The position numbers and the translations under genes are program-made. Source: JBBSDP01 sp963754335 (GTDB taxonomy: Bacteria > Planctomycetota > Phycisphaerae > Tepidisphaerales > Tepidisphaeraceae). Taken from it: 64,000 nt of DNA. Position 1 is the stretch's first letter. Every line of letters starts with the position of its first letter. The stretch is taken from positions 992,001 to 1,056,000 of the forward strand of contig CAVWFQ010000003.1 of the NCBI GenBank assembly GCA_963754335.1, read 5' to 3'. Shown one piece after another: positions 37,943 to 47,730 of the stretch. Below the pieces are notes generated by a model, which worked only from the letters and a program-made list of their open reading frames with translations, did no database searches and had not been told where the DNA came from.

Positions 37943-38675
37943 AATGCTGAAATGTGAACCGCCTACGATCCGCTCAATACCCATTGAAACCGTAAAACTG
38001 TTGATAGCGATTCTCGGAGTTCCTGGAATTACATCCGGCTTGTACATTCATAAATTGTCTTATGTCGTCGGGGACGATGGGTTTGCCGCACTTTCCGCTG
38101 CCGGTTCAGTTGGTTGACGCAGCCAGCGATCTGCCGGTAATCAAGAGCATCTTCAACGACTTCCAACCCCGCCTGGACTATCGCACCCCTCGCCCGGCTG
38201 ACAAGATCACCATCACTATATTGGGGACGGAACTTGATCAGATTGGTGTGAACACGCCCCGATGCCTCTGAAGCTTCCAACGCCGGATATTCTACGGGGT
38301 AGCGCAGACCCCATCACCGCAAAAGATGTACCAGTTGCCTCCGCAAGCTCGACCACATTTCATATCGCGATTATTCCAGTGTATAAACTGCCTTTCGCGT
38401 TCCAGTTCAAGGTGAAGAACAGCATGACCCTCATCAATACAATGCCGCTGAGCATCAATCGCCTTCCAGAAGATGGAATCCTTGGAGCAACGATCTTGCG
38501 GCGCATTTCCGGCCCACTGAATGATCCAACCCAGCAGCGGCGCGATGATCTGGAAATCATGAATCCGCCCGCTGGCGCGGTCGATGAAGACCTCCTCAAG
38601 GAAGGGATTGATCGGGTCAAACCCGAATCCCGAAAGCGTTACGATGTGACTGTCGATGTTGGGGTCAAGAAATAG
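37943..38675 (+). pseudogene. Hypothetical gene broken into three frames
   Basis: Three successive frames: MLKCEPPTIRSIPIETVKLL from 37943; then LPHFPLPVQLVDAASDLPVI with RPADKITITILGTELDQIGV to about 38268; then STTFHIAIIPVYKLPFAFQF and PLNDPTQQRRDDLEIMNPPA to 38675. Together they resemble one protein of about 240 residues with beta-rich character. No family is recognised. The breaks near 38080 and 38265 may be sequence errors or decay. Confidence 0.4.
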
Positions 38676-38707
38676 CGATTTCGATCAGAAAGGAAGGTGG
38701 CAGAATC

Positions 38708-39730
38708 ATGCGCTACTTCATTTTGGCAATATGCCTGGCGGCCGTTGGTTTTCTGCTTCTTATTCCCGGTCGTGTCGCGTCTTCGACGCCTCATCAAGAA
38801 TTTGATGCGGGCGACAAATATTTGCTCGGTAAGTCTGACCCGATAGAGCAGCACCACGCTGAACTTTCCTCATGGGGCGGTACCGCGTTCACCGCGGAGC
38901 GCGGCGAGCGGAATTGTGGCGTCGTGTCAGCACTTGCCATTGCTAACGCTCCGCCACCGAGTCTTTTGGCTTACGCTTTGGACTCTGCCACGCCCAGGAA
39001 TGATTTCGCTGTCGACGCTAAACCAACAGAAGGCATGCGGACCTATAGGGTGCCGGCGGGGGATCGGTGGGCGCCAGTCCTATGCGCTCGCCGCGATGCT
39101 GAGCCGCCGAAAGAGGAAAAGCAAGCTGCCGACGGACTCAATATATCTGAGATCATCATCGTGCGACATGCCGAGAGGCAAAAAGACGGAAAAACAGAAG
39201 GAGAAGGGCTAAGTAACGTTGGAAGGGTTAACAGTGAGAGTCTGGGAGAGTCGTTGGCCGACAAACGAGTTGTGAAAATCATTTACGTTATGAAAGACAA
39301 AGAATTGCCAACGAATCGGATGTGGCAGACGGCCCAGAGTATTTTGTTGGGGATCGGCACGAAACTCAAAAAAGACGACGTTCCGCCCGTCACAGAGCCA
39401 ACTCAGAGTCCACCAACAAGGAAAAGTCTTTCTGCCGCTGGATCGAGTGACGGCTGCGTCGTGGTTGTCATGCATCATGAACAGATTCAGTGTGCGGTTT
39501 TAGATCTGGCAACGGAATTAGCCGCGCCGGTCGGAAACTTGGTGGCCGACGCATTGACTTCGGCCGGGAAAGACTCGGATTGGTACGAGTATCGCTTCGT
39601 ATTCAAGAAACGAGCCAATAATTGGGTCTTATCCATGGCAACAAGATCAGACGGTCCTATCGGGGTCGTCCCCCAGTTCGATAAAGCTTTGACGAAACCA
39701 TGTCCCAGAAGTAAGCGCGATGGAATGTAA
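38708..39730 (+). CDS. Secreted histidine-phosphatase-superfamily protein
   Basis: 340 residues, starting MRYFILAICLAAVGFLLLIP, a signal peptide or N-terminal anchor; GGAAGG lies about 14 bases upstream. About 120 residues of unrecognised sequence precede a histidine-phosphatase domain: IIIVRHAERQKDGKTEGEGL (RHxE-type catalytic loop), SNVGRVNSESLGESL, and a second catalytic His in VVVVMHHEQIQCAVLDLATE. The middle region KLKKDDVPPVTEPTQSPPTR is an insertion. The Arg of the usual RHG motif is kept, but Gly is replaced by Ala, which is common in extracellular members. Substrate unknown. Confidence 0.75.
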   Translation: MRYFILAICLAAVGFLLLIPGRVASSTPHQEFDAGDKYLLGKSDPIEQHHAELSSWGGTAFTAERGERNCGVVSALAIANAPPPSLLAYALDSATPRNDFAVDAKPTEGMRTYRVPAGDRWAPVLCARRDAEPPKEEKQAADGLNISEIIIVRHAERQKDGKTEGEGLSNVGRVNSESLGESLADKRVVKIIYVMKDKELPTNRMWQTAQSILLGIGTKLKKDDVPPVTEPTQSPPTRKSLSAAGSSDGCVVVVMHHEQIQCAVLDLATELAAPVGNLVADALTSAGKDSDWYEYRFVFKKRANNWVLSMATRSDGPIGVVPQFDKALTKPCPRSKRDGM

Positions 39731-39872
39731 GTCCAACGGTTTCCTCTGTGAATTCCCAGAACACGCTGAACGCCGGCTGATGAGTGATGAGCGTGGTCGG
39801 ATCGATCAGCTTTCGACGGCATACTTTGATTCTGCGTGCCCACAGCGGCTCCGATACGCTTTCGCTGGCTAT

Positions 39873-39914
39873 TGCACTCGGCAGGAGTCGAACCTGCAAC
39901 CCTCAGTTCCGAAG
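39873..39914 (-). tRNA. 3' fragment of tRNA-Arg (TCG): likely attachment-site remnant
   Basis: The minus strand reads anticodon loop CTTCGGA with TCG, anticodon-stem 3' arm ACTGA, T-arm GCAGGTTCGACTCCTGC and acceptor 3' strand GAGTGC with discriminator A. Everything 5' of the anticodon loop is missing and unrelated sequence replaces it. A tRNA cut exactly at the anticodon loop is what tyrosine-recombinase integration leaves at one end of an element. Confidence 0.7.
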
Positions 39915-40135
39915 GTCGTTGGTGCGGTCAGCACGGACAGGAACTGAATGACTGACGGGAGCTCGGCTTAGATTCGAAATCGCAAACCGGAAGGGCCGCC
40001 AAGTCGAGCCAAAATCAAAGTCACACGATGTTACTTTCAACTGCGCGCGACGCACGGTTCGATCACTTCACCCAGGTCAGAAGCGGCGGCAGCAAGTGTC
40101 GCGCGGAGCGGGAGCGGCGTTTGCTTAAAACCCAA

Positions 40136-40654
40136 CTAAGCTGCGGTTTTGCGAGACCTTCTGCAGCAGCAAAGCAACTGGATGAAGAGCAATACAACAA
40201 TCACAATCAATAGAATCACTATCCATCGGCAGCAACTGCAAGCCTCCGGGATCACCGGCGCACCGGATGCAGCGAGATAGGGAACCTCGATCCAGCTTTT
40301 CGTCAAGCTGCTGTTCGTCTCCCCCTGAATCACATAAATCATGAACTTGGCGTTTGGAGGCCCGATTGGTGATTCGACATCGATCGAGGTATGCAAGTCA
40401 GCGGTCTTTCCGCTGACGCCAAGATCGGCCGTCGAGATAGGGTTTCGCACGCTCGTGGAATTGAGGGTTTCAAGAGGCTGGTGCGAATCGTAGAACTCTG
40501 CTACTGCCGATTTGATCGTCAAGGAAGTTGCAGTGGCGATGTGAGGTGGCGGTTTCAACGTTAGAGATTTACCGTTGGTGTGAACTTCAACTAGAAAATC
40601 AATCGGCATGCACGCTGCCTGCTCGTAGACGCCGGTCTGACTAGTTTCTTGCAA
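40136..40654 (-). CDS. Hypothetical protein with C-terminal membrane anchor
   Basis: Up to 172 residues; the start is uncertain (the frame opens MQETSQTGVYEQ, an internal MPIDFLVEVHTNGKSLTLKP looks like a domain start). A beta-rich extracellular part is followed by a C-terminal transmembrane segment WIVILLIVIVVLLFIQLLCC with Cys-rich borders and a basic tail CRRSRKTAA. No family recognised. Confidence 0.5.
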   Translation of the reverse strand: MQETSQTGVYEQAACMPIDFLVEVHTNGKSLTLKPPPHIATATSLTIKSAVAEFYDSHQPLETLNSTSVRNPISTADLGVSGKTADLHTSIDVESPIGPPNAKFMIYVIQGETNSSLTKSWIEVPYLAASGAPVIPEACSCCRWIVILLIVIVVLLFIQLLCCCRRSRKTAA

Positions 40655-40740
40655 AAAATGGCTCTTCGGCAGAATTCGTGGGTTGATTATAGCGTAATGT
40701 TGCTCAGGCTCGGTTCGGGTTTCCCGTGATTGACGTCAAA

Positions 40741-40796
40741 GTGGGGGAGCGGGGAAAACCCCATCCGGCCCCAAGCGGTTTTCCCCGCTCCCCCAC
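40741..40796. repeat. 20-bp perfect inverted repeat (hairpin)
   Basis: Arms GTGGGGGAGCGGGGAAAACC (40741-40760) and its complement at 40777-40796 around a 16-base loop. It lies 120 bases before an ISL3-type fragment. It could be a REP-like unit or a transcription-ending structure, though no T-run follows. Confidence 0.85.
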
Positions 40797-40916
40797 GCCC
40801 CCTCACCCTTTTCCGACTTCCCCTCTTTCCTCGCTCCGGGGGGAAAGAAAAAGATCGCTGGCTCTGCGTGTATCCTGATCGTTGCTTAGGCAAACAGGAG
40901 CACCAAGAGGCCAGCG

Positions 40917-41180
40917 ATGTTATTGAAGACTTTGCTGAATCGGGTTCACCCGGTCAAGGGGTTTGTGTATGCGTCGGACACACTCGTGGCCGACGCACTG
41001 GCGCCAAACGGCGTGCGGATCGAGGCGAGGCTGCGGGCACGCAGGCGCTCGAAAGGAGTTTGTTCGCAGTGCGGAGAATCGGGGCCGACGTATGGCAGCC
41101 ATCCGCAAACGCCGCTGACACACAGATTGCCCCTACAGGGATTCGCATATCATTTCGCTCGATTAGGACCGTTCGGCGGG
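40917..41180 (+). pseudogene. N-terminal fragment of an ISL3-family transposase
   Basis: MLLKTLLNRVHPVKGFVYAS followed by RRRSKGVCSQCGESGPTYGS is the N-terminal helical part and zinc-binding CSQCG motif of ISL3 transposases. The expected continuation (second Cys pair, then the DDE domain) is missing after about 41095. It is a remnant; its other end is not seen. CGCTGGCTCT and AGAGGCCAGCG nearby (40855-40918) form an inverted pair. Confidence 0.6.
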
Positions 41181-41198
41181 AATTGTACCACCTCATCG

Positions 41199-41273
41199 TC
41201 ACGCCGCCGCCACAAAATTCTCCCAAAACTCCGCCCGCATCACTTCGGTCGCTAGTCCAGGCACGTATCGCGC
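41199..41273 (-). pseudogene. Short C-terminal relic (YVPGLATEVMRAEF), second copy
   Basis: Reads ARYVPGLATEVMRAEFWENF and ends VAAA-stop at 41199 on the minus strand; homologous to 28398-28484. The rest of the gap up to 41595 shows no gene; the last 20 bases hold a GAGGTG ribosome-binding site for the next gene. Confidence 0.4.
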
Positions 41274-41595
41274 CCCCGCTTCGAACCTCCGACCGCCGCC
41301 GTTTGGCAGCCGGGAGGAAGCGGTCCTGCCAAATCCGACACCCATGTGCACCGCGCAGGATCTGATCCGGCGGCGCAGTTCACGAACCGCCGGCGGCTAA
41401 CCTCGGCACACACATGGGCTTACGCCGGGTCGGGACATGCGGCCGGAAATGTTTGCATTTTTTACAAACTCTGGCACGCCGTATGCATCCTAACATGATA
41501 CGAACTAATGGTCGCAAGCCATAAGCGGCGGGAGAGTGACAGTCCCGTGATCTATTTACGGTTGAAGGGATTATCCAAATCAGTGAGGTGACTCC

Positions 41596-42141
41596 ATGCT
41601 GGTGAATGAATCGTGTGCCGCTCCCTCGGAATCGGGAGGCGAGGCCGATGCGGGAAACGCGCCTTACGTCGAGGATGCTTCGCCACGCCCGCAGGACGGG
41701 GTGGATGACGCAAAAGGCCCGGAAACGGGCACAGCCTTACTTTCGCCGAAGCAGGAAGCGGCGATCGCGGCGCTGATCGGGGAGCCGTCTTACGCTGTAG
41801 CGGCGCAAGCCGCAGGGGTGACGGATCGGACGTTGCGGCGATGGCTGCAGACCGATCCTGCCTTCCGCCAGCGGCTGCGTCAGGCAAGGGCGAGTGCGTT
41901 CGAAGGCGTGGTGCGCAAGCTGCACAGCGCCGGCTCCGAAGCAGCGGGCATTCTCGAGGCGATTGCCCGCGACGCGAATGCCTCTCTGGGGGCGCGGGTG
42001 GCGGCGGCGCGGACGCTGCTCCATTTCTCCTGCCGCGGACGCGAAGTCGCCGATCTCGACGACCGCATGGCGGAGCTGGAAGAACAGCTCGAACGATTTG
42101 GGAATTTCGTGAACGAAAAGTCTTCGTGGCGAAGGAAATAG
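41596..42141 (+). CDS. Terminase-small-subunit-like helix-turn-helix protein
   Basis: A 181-residue protein. A disordered acidic N-terminal third (SESGGEADAGNAPYVEDASP) precedes a homeodomain-like HTH: LSPKQEAAIAALIGEPSYAV then AAQAAGVTDRTLRRWLQTDP. A helical domain follows (RQARASAFEGVVRKLHSAGS) and a coiled-coil end (DDRMAELEEQLERFGNF). This resembles the phBC6A51-type domain of phage terminase small subunits, but no large subunit or other phage gene is present. GAGGTG 8 bases upstream supports the ATG. Such genes occur as chromosomal singles in planctomycetes. It precedes a second small gene by 9 bp. Confidence 0.65.
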   Translation: MLVNESCAAPSESGGEADAGNAPYVEDASPRPQDGVDDAKGPETGTALLSPKQEAAIAALIGEPSYAVAAQAAGVTDRTLRRWLQTDPAFRQRLRQARASAFEGVVRKLHSAGSEAAGILEAIARDANASLGARVAAARTLLHFSCRGREVADLDDRMAELEEQLERFGNFVNEKSSWRRK

Positions 42142-42150
42142 GTTCTTGCC

Positions 42151-42603
42151 ATGCGCCAGATCAAAAATCGCATTCTACACGCTCAGCTCCAGATTGATGA
42201 GCTGCGTCTCAACCTCATTCGGCAATATCCCGTGCCGGTGCCGTTCGACTTCGGCGATATCCCCGAAGAACGAAAGAATTTTCTGGTCGGCGTGATCAAT
42301 GCCGTCGATCGAATGGGTGGCGGAAAGGCGGTCGTCAACTGCGGGCTCTACACCGAAGAACAAATTGAAGACGCGGTTGACACGGTCCGAACTATCATCA
42401 ATCGCAGGCCGGTCCCTGCAGGGTCGGCCCCCTTGCCGCCTCACCCGCTGGACGATCGGGCCGTTACACCATCAATTTGGCAGAGGAGGAACCGCCTCAC
42501 GACGTTGAAGTTGTCAGGAATGTCCGATGTGCACACCGTCGGCGGACAGAATCGGACAAATTCGGAAAAAATCGGACACGGGGATGGCGCAGATCGGCCG
42601 TGA
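42151..42603 (+). CDS. Hypothetical protein following the HTH protein
   Basis: 150 residues. The N-terminal half (MRQIKNRILHAQLQIDELRL and NFLVGVINAVDRMGGGKAVV) looks structured. The C-terminal 30 residues are encoded by the GGACA-rich repeat tract that begins about 42517, so the authentic protein may end earlier or be extended by the repeats. No family recognised. Likely co-transcribed with the HTH gene. Confidence 0.5.
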   Translation: MRQIKNRILHAQLQIDELRLNLIRQYPVPVPFDFGDIPEERKNFLVGVINAVDRMGGGKAVVNCGLYTEEQIEDAVDTVRTIINRRPVPAGSAPLPPHPLDDRAVTPSIWQRRNRLTTLKLSGMSDVHTVGGQNRTNSEKIGHGDGADRP

Positions 42604-42690
42604 CGCGTGGAAAAACAAGGAATGTCCGAAATTGCTTTCCAGAACCGGACATTTTCGGACAAATTCGGACATTCGCTGTCTTGTTTTTCA
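42517..42690. repeat. Cluster of CGGACA-type repeats
   Basis: CGGACAAATTCGGA occurs at 42553-42566 and 42656-42669, with further CGGACA boxes at about 42543, 42572, 42646 and 42666 and inverted TGTCCGA boxes at 42520 and 42622. The spacing is irregular. It could be a protein-binding array or a decayed mobile element. Confidence 0.7.
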
Positions 42691-42864
42691 ATCGAATTAC
42701 CCGCATTGCATGTAACGCGAGGCTGAACAGGGAACTATAGATAAATGGAAAGGGCTTGAGCGCGGCGAAAATTGGCCAAATGGCCGATTGAGGATTGGTG
42801 GGCCGCCGACATATGGTAGAAAGACGTAAACCACCGTCGCATACGAGTTTGAGGCGTTGATGTC

Positions 42865-45800
42865 ATGACGCGAATGCACGCGAGATTTTCCATCAGTTTC
42901 CTTGCGCTGATTTGCGTCGGTCTTGCTGCGCCCTCGCGCGGGCGGACGAACCTGCACCGAGCAAGGAAGGGATTGAATTCTTTGAGAAGAAGATTCGGCC
43001 GGTGCTGGTCGACTCCTGCTACAAGTGCCACAGCGCTACGGCCAAAAAGCTGAAGGGCAAGCTCAAGCTCGATAGCTGGGAGGGAATGGCCAAGGGAGGC
43101 GAGTCCGGGAAAGCCTCTGTGGTGCCTGGCGATCCCGACAAGAGCCTGCTGATCGTCGCGATCCGCTACACGGATAAGGACACGGCCGATCACGATGCGC
43201 TGCTGATGCCGCCGGAGAAGGATGATAAGCCGCAAAAGCTCGCGGACGCGGTCATCAAGGATTTCGAGGATTGGGTGAAGATGGGTGCGCCATACCCGAA
43301 AGACGCGCCCGCTCCGCAATCGCAGTCGGCTGGCCCCCCCAGCCCACACGAGCACTGGGCTTTCGTCAAGCCGGTCGCACCTCCGCTGCCGGACGTGAAA
43401 AACGCCGCCTGGGTCAGCAACGAAATCGATCGTTTCGTTTTGGCGAAGCTCGAAGAGACGGGGCTCTCGCCTAATCCCCGGGCTGATAAGCGGACGTTAA
43501 TCCGCCGGGCGACGTTTGATTTGATCGGCCTGCCGCCGACGCCGGTAGAAGTGGCGGCGTTTGAGTCGGATCCATCGGCGGATGCCTTTGCCAAAGTGGT
43601 CGATCGGCTTCTCGCTTCGCCTCGATACGGCGAGCGGTGGGGCGCTATTGGCTTGATGTGGCCCGGTATTCGGACACAAAAGGATACGTTTTCGAAGAAG
43701 AACGGCGATATCCCTACGCCTATACCTATCGCGATTGGGTCATCAATGCGTTCAACGGCGATCTGCCGTATGACCAGTTTCTGATTCAGCAGATCGCCGC
43801 CGATCGACTCGACTTGGGAAACGACAAGAGGCCGCTGGCGGCGATGGGATTTCTGACGCTGGGCCGGCGGTTTCTGAATCAGCAACCCGACATTATCGAC
43901 GATCGGATCGATGTCGTCTGCCGGGGTACGATGGCGCTGACAGTCGGGTGCGCACGATGCCACGACCATAAATTCGATCCGATTCCGACAGCCGACTATT
44001 ACTCGCTCTTTGCGATCTTCGCGAACAGCCGCGAGCCGAAAGATCAGCCGCTGATCGGCATGCCCGATGACACGCCGCAGACACGTGCTTTCGAGGCGGA
44101 ATTGGCCAGGCGGCAGGGTGAGGCGGATCGCTTTCTCGACGCACAATGGGCGCAGATCATGGCGACGTTGCGCTCGACGAAAGTGATCGCCGACTATCTG
44201 ATTGCGCTGCATTCGCCGGAGGAGGCGAACGCTCAGGGGCGAGACGTGAATCCGTTCGTGATCGGCCGCTGGCGCGCCTTCCTGGCGGATGCGGCAAGCC
44301 ACAACGATCCAATCTTCGCCGCCTGGCGCGCCTATGCGGCGATTCCGGCGGCGGAGTTTGCGGCGAAATCTCCTTTCGTGACTGATCAGGCGATCGCGCA
44401 CGCCGATCCGCAGCATCCGGTTCATCCATTGGTCATTGCGGAGTTCGCCGGCAAGCCGCCGGGGTCGCTTCGCGAGGCAGCCGACCGATACGGCGCCTTG
44501 CTCGCGCGATTCGATAAATCGGATGCGTTGCCGGACGCGAACGAAGAGTCACTTCGGCAGATTCTTCGTGGACCCGGCGCGCCGCCGAGCATTGCCCGCG
44601 CGGAGACAATTCATCTGTTAAAGCGCGACGCCCGATCGGAGTTCACAAAGCGGAATAAGAACATCGAGGAGTGGAAAGCGACCAATCCCGCGGCTCCTCC
44701 GCGCGCGATGGCGATGGAAGACGCCGTTGCCCAGCCGCAGCCGCATCCCATTTTCAAGCGCGGCAATCCGGGGAACATCGGTGATTCGGTCCCGCCGCGA
44801 TTTCTGGCTGTTCTTGCCGGTCCCAATCGGCAGCCATTCCAGCACGGCAGCGGGCGGCTCGAGCTTGCGCAGGCGATTGCCAGCCGCGATAATCCGCTGA
44901 CGGCACGGGTGATGGTCAACCGCATTTGGATCCATCATTTCGGCGCAGGACTGGTGCGGACGCCGAGCGACTTCGGCATGCGCAGCGATCCGCCGGCTGA
45001 GCCGCAGCTTCTCGACTGGCTCGCCGTCGATTTCATGAATCAGGGGTGGTCGATCAAGAAATTGCAACGCGTCGTTATGCTCTCGACGACGTATCAGCAA
45101 TCCAGCAGCGACAATCCGCCGGCCCGGAAAGCTGATCCGGAAAATACGCTCGTCTGGAAAATGAATCGCCAGCGGCTCGATTTCGAGGCGACGCGCGATT
45201 CGGTGTTGGCCGTGAGCGGCCGAATCGATCTGACAGTGGGAGGCCGATCCGTCGATATTACCGCCGAACCGTATTCGAACCGGCGCAGCGTTTATGCATA
45301 TGTCGATCGCCAGAATCTTCCCGGCCTGTTCCGCAGCTTCGATTTTGCCAGCCCGGATGCGACCAGCCCGCAGCGATTCGTCACCACCGTTCCCCAGCAG
45401 GCATTGTTCATGATGAACAGTCCGTTCGTCATCCAGCAGGCCAGGCGTTTGGCCAGCCGGCCTGAAGTTGTTTCGGCAACTGATTCGGGGCAGCGGATCT
45501 CGGCGCTCTACCGGCTGCTTTATTGCCGCGAGCCGTCGCAGGATGAAATCGCGATGGGCGGGAGATTCATTCAGTCAGAGGGGGAATCGACGGAGACGCC
45601 GGTCTGGCAGTACGGGTTCGGCGGATACGACGAAGCGACTCATCACGTGGTTGGGTTTACCGGGCTGCCGTACTTCAGTCGTGGGGCATGGCAGGGCGGC
45701 CCGAAGGTGCCCGATCCGGAACTCCGCTGGGCGGTGCTCACCGCGGGAGGCGGTCATCCCGGCATGGATCAACGGCATGCCGTTATCCGCCGATGGATCG

Positions 45801-46204
45801 CGCCGATCGACGGCCCTGTGAGAATTTCCGGAACGCTCGATCATCCTTCACCGAACGGTGACGGAGTTCGCGGGCGTATCATCTCCAGCCGGCTTGGAGA
45901 ACTGGCCAGTTGGAACGTCTTCCACACGCAGGCTCAAACGGTGATTGAAAGCGTCGATGTGAAGAAGGGTGACACGATCGACTTTGTCGTCGACTGTCGT
46001 GGTGAGGATTCCTACGACAACTTCGGGTGGTCGCCGGTGATTCGTTCGCTCGCGGTAAATTCGGTCGCCGGCAGCGCCAGCCCCGAAGAATGGAACGCCG
46101 CCACGGGATTTGCCGGGCCGACGAAGCAGGATCATGCGCTGTCGGCCTGGGAAAAGTATGCCCAGGTGTTGCTGGAATCGAACGAGTTTGTTTTTGTGGA
46201 TTAG
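42865..46204 (+). CDS. PSCyt1-DUF1549-DUF1553 protein, frameshifted near 42932 and 43653
   Basis: Large secreted protein with the full planctomycete architecture. Signal peptide MTRMHARFSISFLALICVGL; after a shift the PSCyt1 cytochrome-like domain (EGIEFFEKKIRPVLVDSCYK with heme site CYKCH and LLMPPEK), then DUF1549 (HWAFVKPVAPPLPDVKNAAW, EIDRFVLAKLEETGLSPNPR). At 43653 a second shift splits RYGERWG from RYWLDVARYSDTKGYVFEEE. The rest includes CARCHDHKFDPIPTADYYSL and DUF1553 (TARVMVNRIWIHHFG), ending NEFVFVD. A carbohydrate-binding-like insert (45600-46050) is present. One extra G at TGCGCCC and one at TGGGGCGC repair both. Paired with DUF1501 immediately downstream. Confidence 0.88.
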
Positions 46205-46205
46205 T

Positions 46206-47655
46206 ATGTTGCATCACAAGCCCAATCCGATGGACGCGTTTCTGAGCCGGCGACAGTTGTTGACGCGGTGCGGGATGGGGATGGGCGCTGGCGCTGGGGC
46301 CGTTGCTTGCCGAGACGGGATTCGGATCAGGTGTTGATGCCGGCGGGATGATCAATCCGTTGACCGTGAAGCGCCCGCAATTTGCCGCCAAGGCCAAGCG
46401 GGTGATTCATCTTTTCGCCAATGGCGGGCCTTCGCACGTCGATACCTTCGATCCCAAGCCGCTGCTGGCCCAGTTCGCCGGCAAATCGCTGCCGAAGCCC
46501 AATCCTGGAACCGAGCGGAAAACGGGCGCGGCCTTTCCGTCGCAATTCACGTTCAAGAAATGCGGGCAGAGCGGAATCGAGGTCAGTGAAATCTTTCCGC
46601 GCCTGCGTGAGTGCGTGGATGACATGTGCGTGATCCGCTCGATGCACGCCGACGTGCCGAATCATGAGCCGTCGCTGTTGCTGATGAACTGCGGCGAGGC
46701 ACGGCTGGTGCGGCCGAGCATGGGGTCGTGGATCACTTACGGTCTGGGGAGCCAGAACCAGAATCTCCCCGGCTTCATCGTGATGTGCCCCGGCGGATAT
46801 CCGATCCAGGAATCGCAGAACTGGCAGGCCGGATTTTTGCCCGGAGTCTATCAGGGAACCTACATCGATTCGCAGCACACCGATATCCGAAAGCTGATCG
46901 AAAATATCAAAAGCAACGACTCGACGCCGACCGAACAGCGCCGCCAGCTTGATCTGCTGATGCAGCTCAACCAGCGTCACATCGAGGCGCGGCAGAGCGA
47001 TCCGCAGCTCGAGAGCCGGATTCAGTCGTTTGAGCTGGCTTACCGGATGCAGGCGGATGCATCGGATGCGTTTGACGTGAGCCGCGAGCCGAAGGATATC
47101 CTCGATCTTTACGGCCCCGGCACGCAGGCGCGGCAGATCCTGATTGCCCGCCGCCTGGTCGAACGTGGCGTGAGGTTCGTGCAGGTTTGGACCGGCGCGG
47201 GCCAGCCGTGGGATAACCACGATGACCTGTTCCAGCACCATCGCGAACTGGCCCACGATTGCGATCAGGCGATCGCCGCGCTATTGATCGATTTAAAGCA
47301 GCGGGGCATGCTCGAGGACACGCTGGTCATCTGGGGCGGAGAGTTCGGGCGCACGCCGACGGTCGAGCTGCCCACGCCCGGCGCCAACGCCGGCAAGGTC
47401 AACGGGCGCGATCACAATCACTACGGCTTCACGACATGGATGGCCGGCGGAGGAGTCCGCGGGGGATACGTCCACGGCTCAACCGACGAAACCGGCTTCG
47501 CCGCCGAACAGAACCCCGTTCACGTCCACGACCTTCACGCGACGATTCTTCACTTGCTCGGCTTTGAACATACGAAGTTTACCTACCGATACGCTGGCCG
47601 GGATTTCCGGCTGACGGATGTGCATGGAAGAGTGGTGCCGGAGTTGATTGCGTGA
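46206..47655 (+). CDS. DUF1501 domain protein, frameshifted near 46295
   Basis: Second DUF1501 protein. ATG at 46206 (MLHHKPNPMDAFLSRRQLLT) lies two bases after the preceding stop; MDAFLSRRQLL at 46230 is an alternative start and has a twin-arginine-like SRRQLL. The signal runs into another frame, where it continues LGPLLAETGFGSGVDAGGMI. Restoring one CG in GGCGCTGGCGCTGG joins them. Motifs: VIHLFANGGPSHVDTFDPKP, TLVIWGGEFGRTPT, GRDHNHYGFTTWMAGGG, VHVHDLHATILHLLGFEHTK. It is co-transcribed with the DUF1549 gene. Confidence 0.88.
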
Positions 47656-47730
47656 GCGGGGAATCTTTGAATTGGTTCACAACTGCTCGATCTGAAGCTG
47701 GGATTAGGCATCTGAAGGCCAAGGCCACTT

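Noticed and set aside
39915..40135. Group I intron interrupting tRNA-Arg(TCG)
   Set aside because: The sequence next to the anticodon-loop break shows no recognisable intron core and no 5' tRNA half is found within the following few hundred bases.
41596..42603. Prophage
   Set aside because: Only a terminase-small-subunit-like protein is present; no capsid, portal, tail, lysis or integrase genes are found on either side.
42517..42690. CRISPR array
   Set aside because: The CGGACA-type repeats are short, irregularly spaced and in both orientations; there are no uniform spacers or cas genes.
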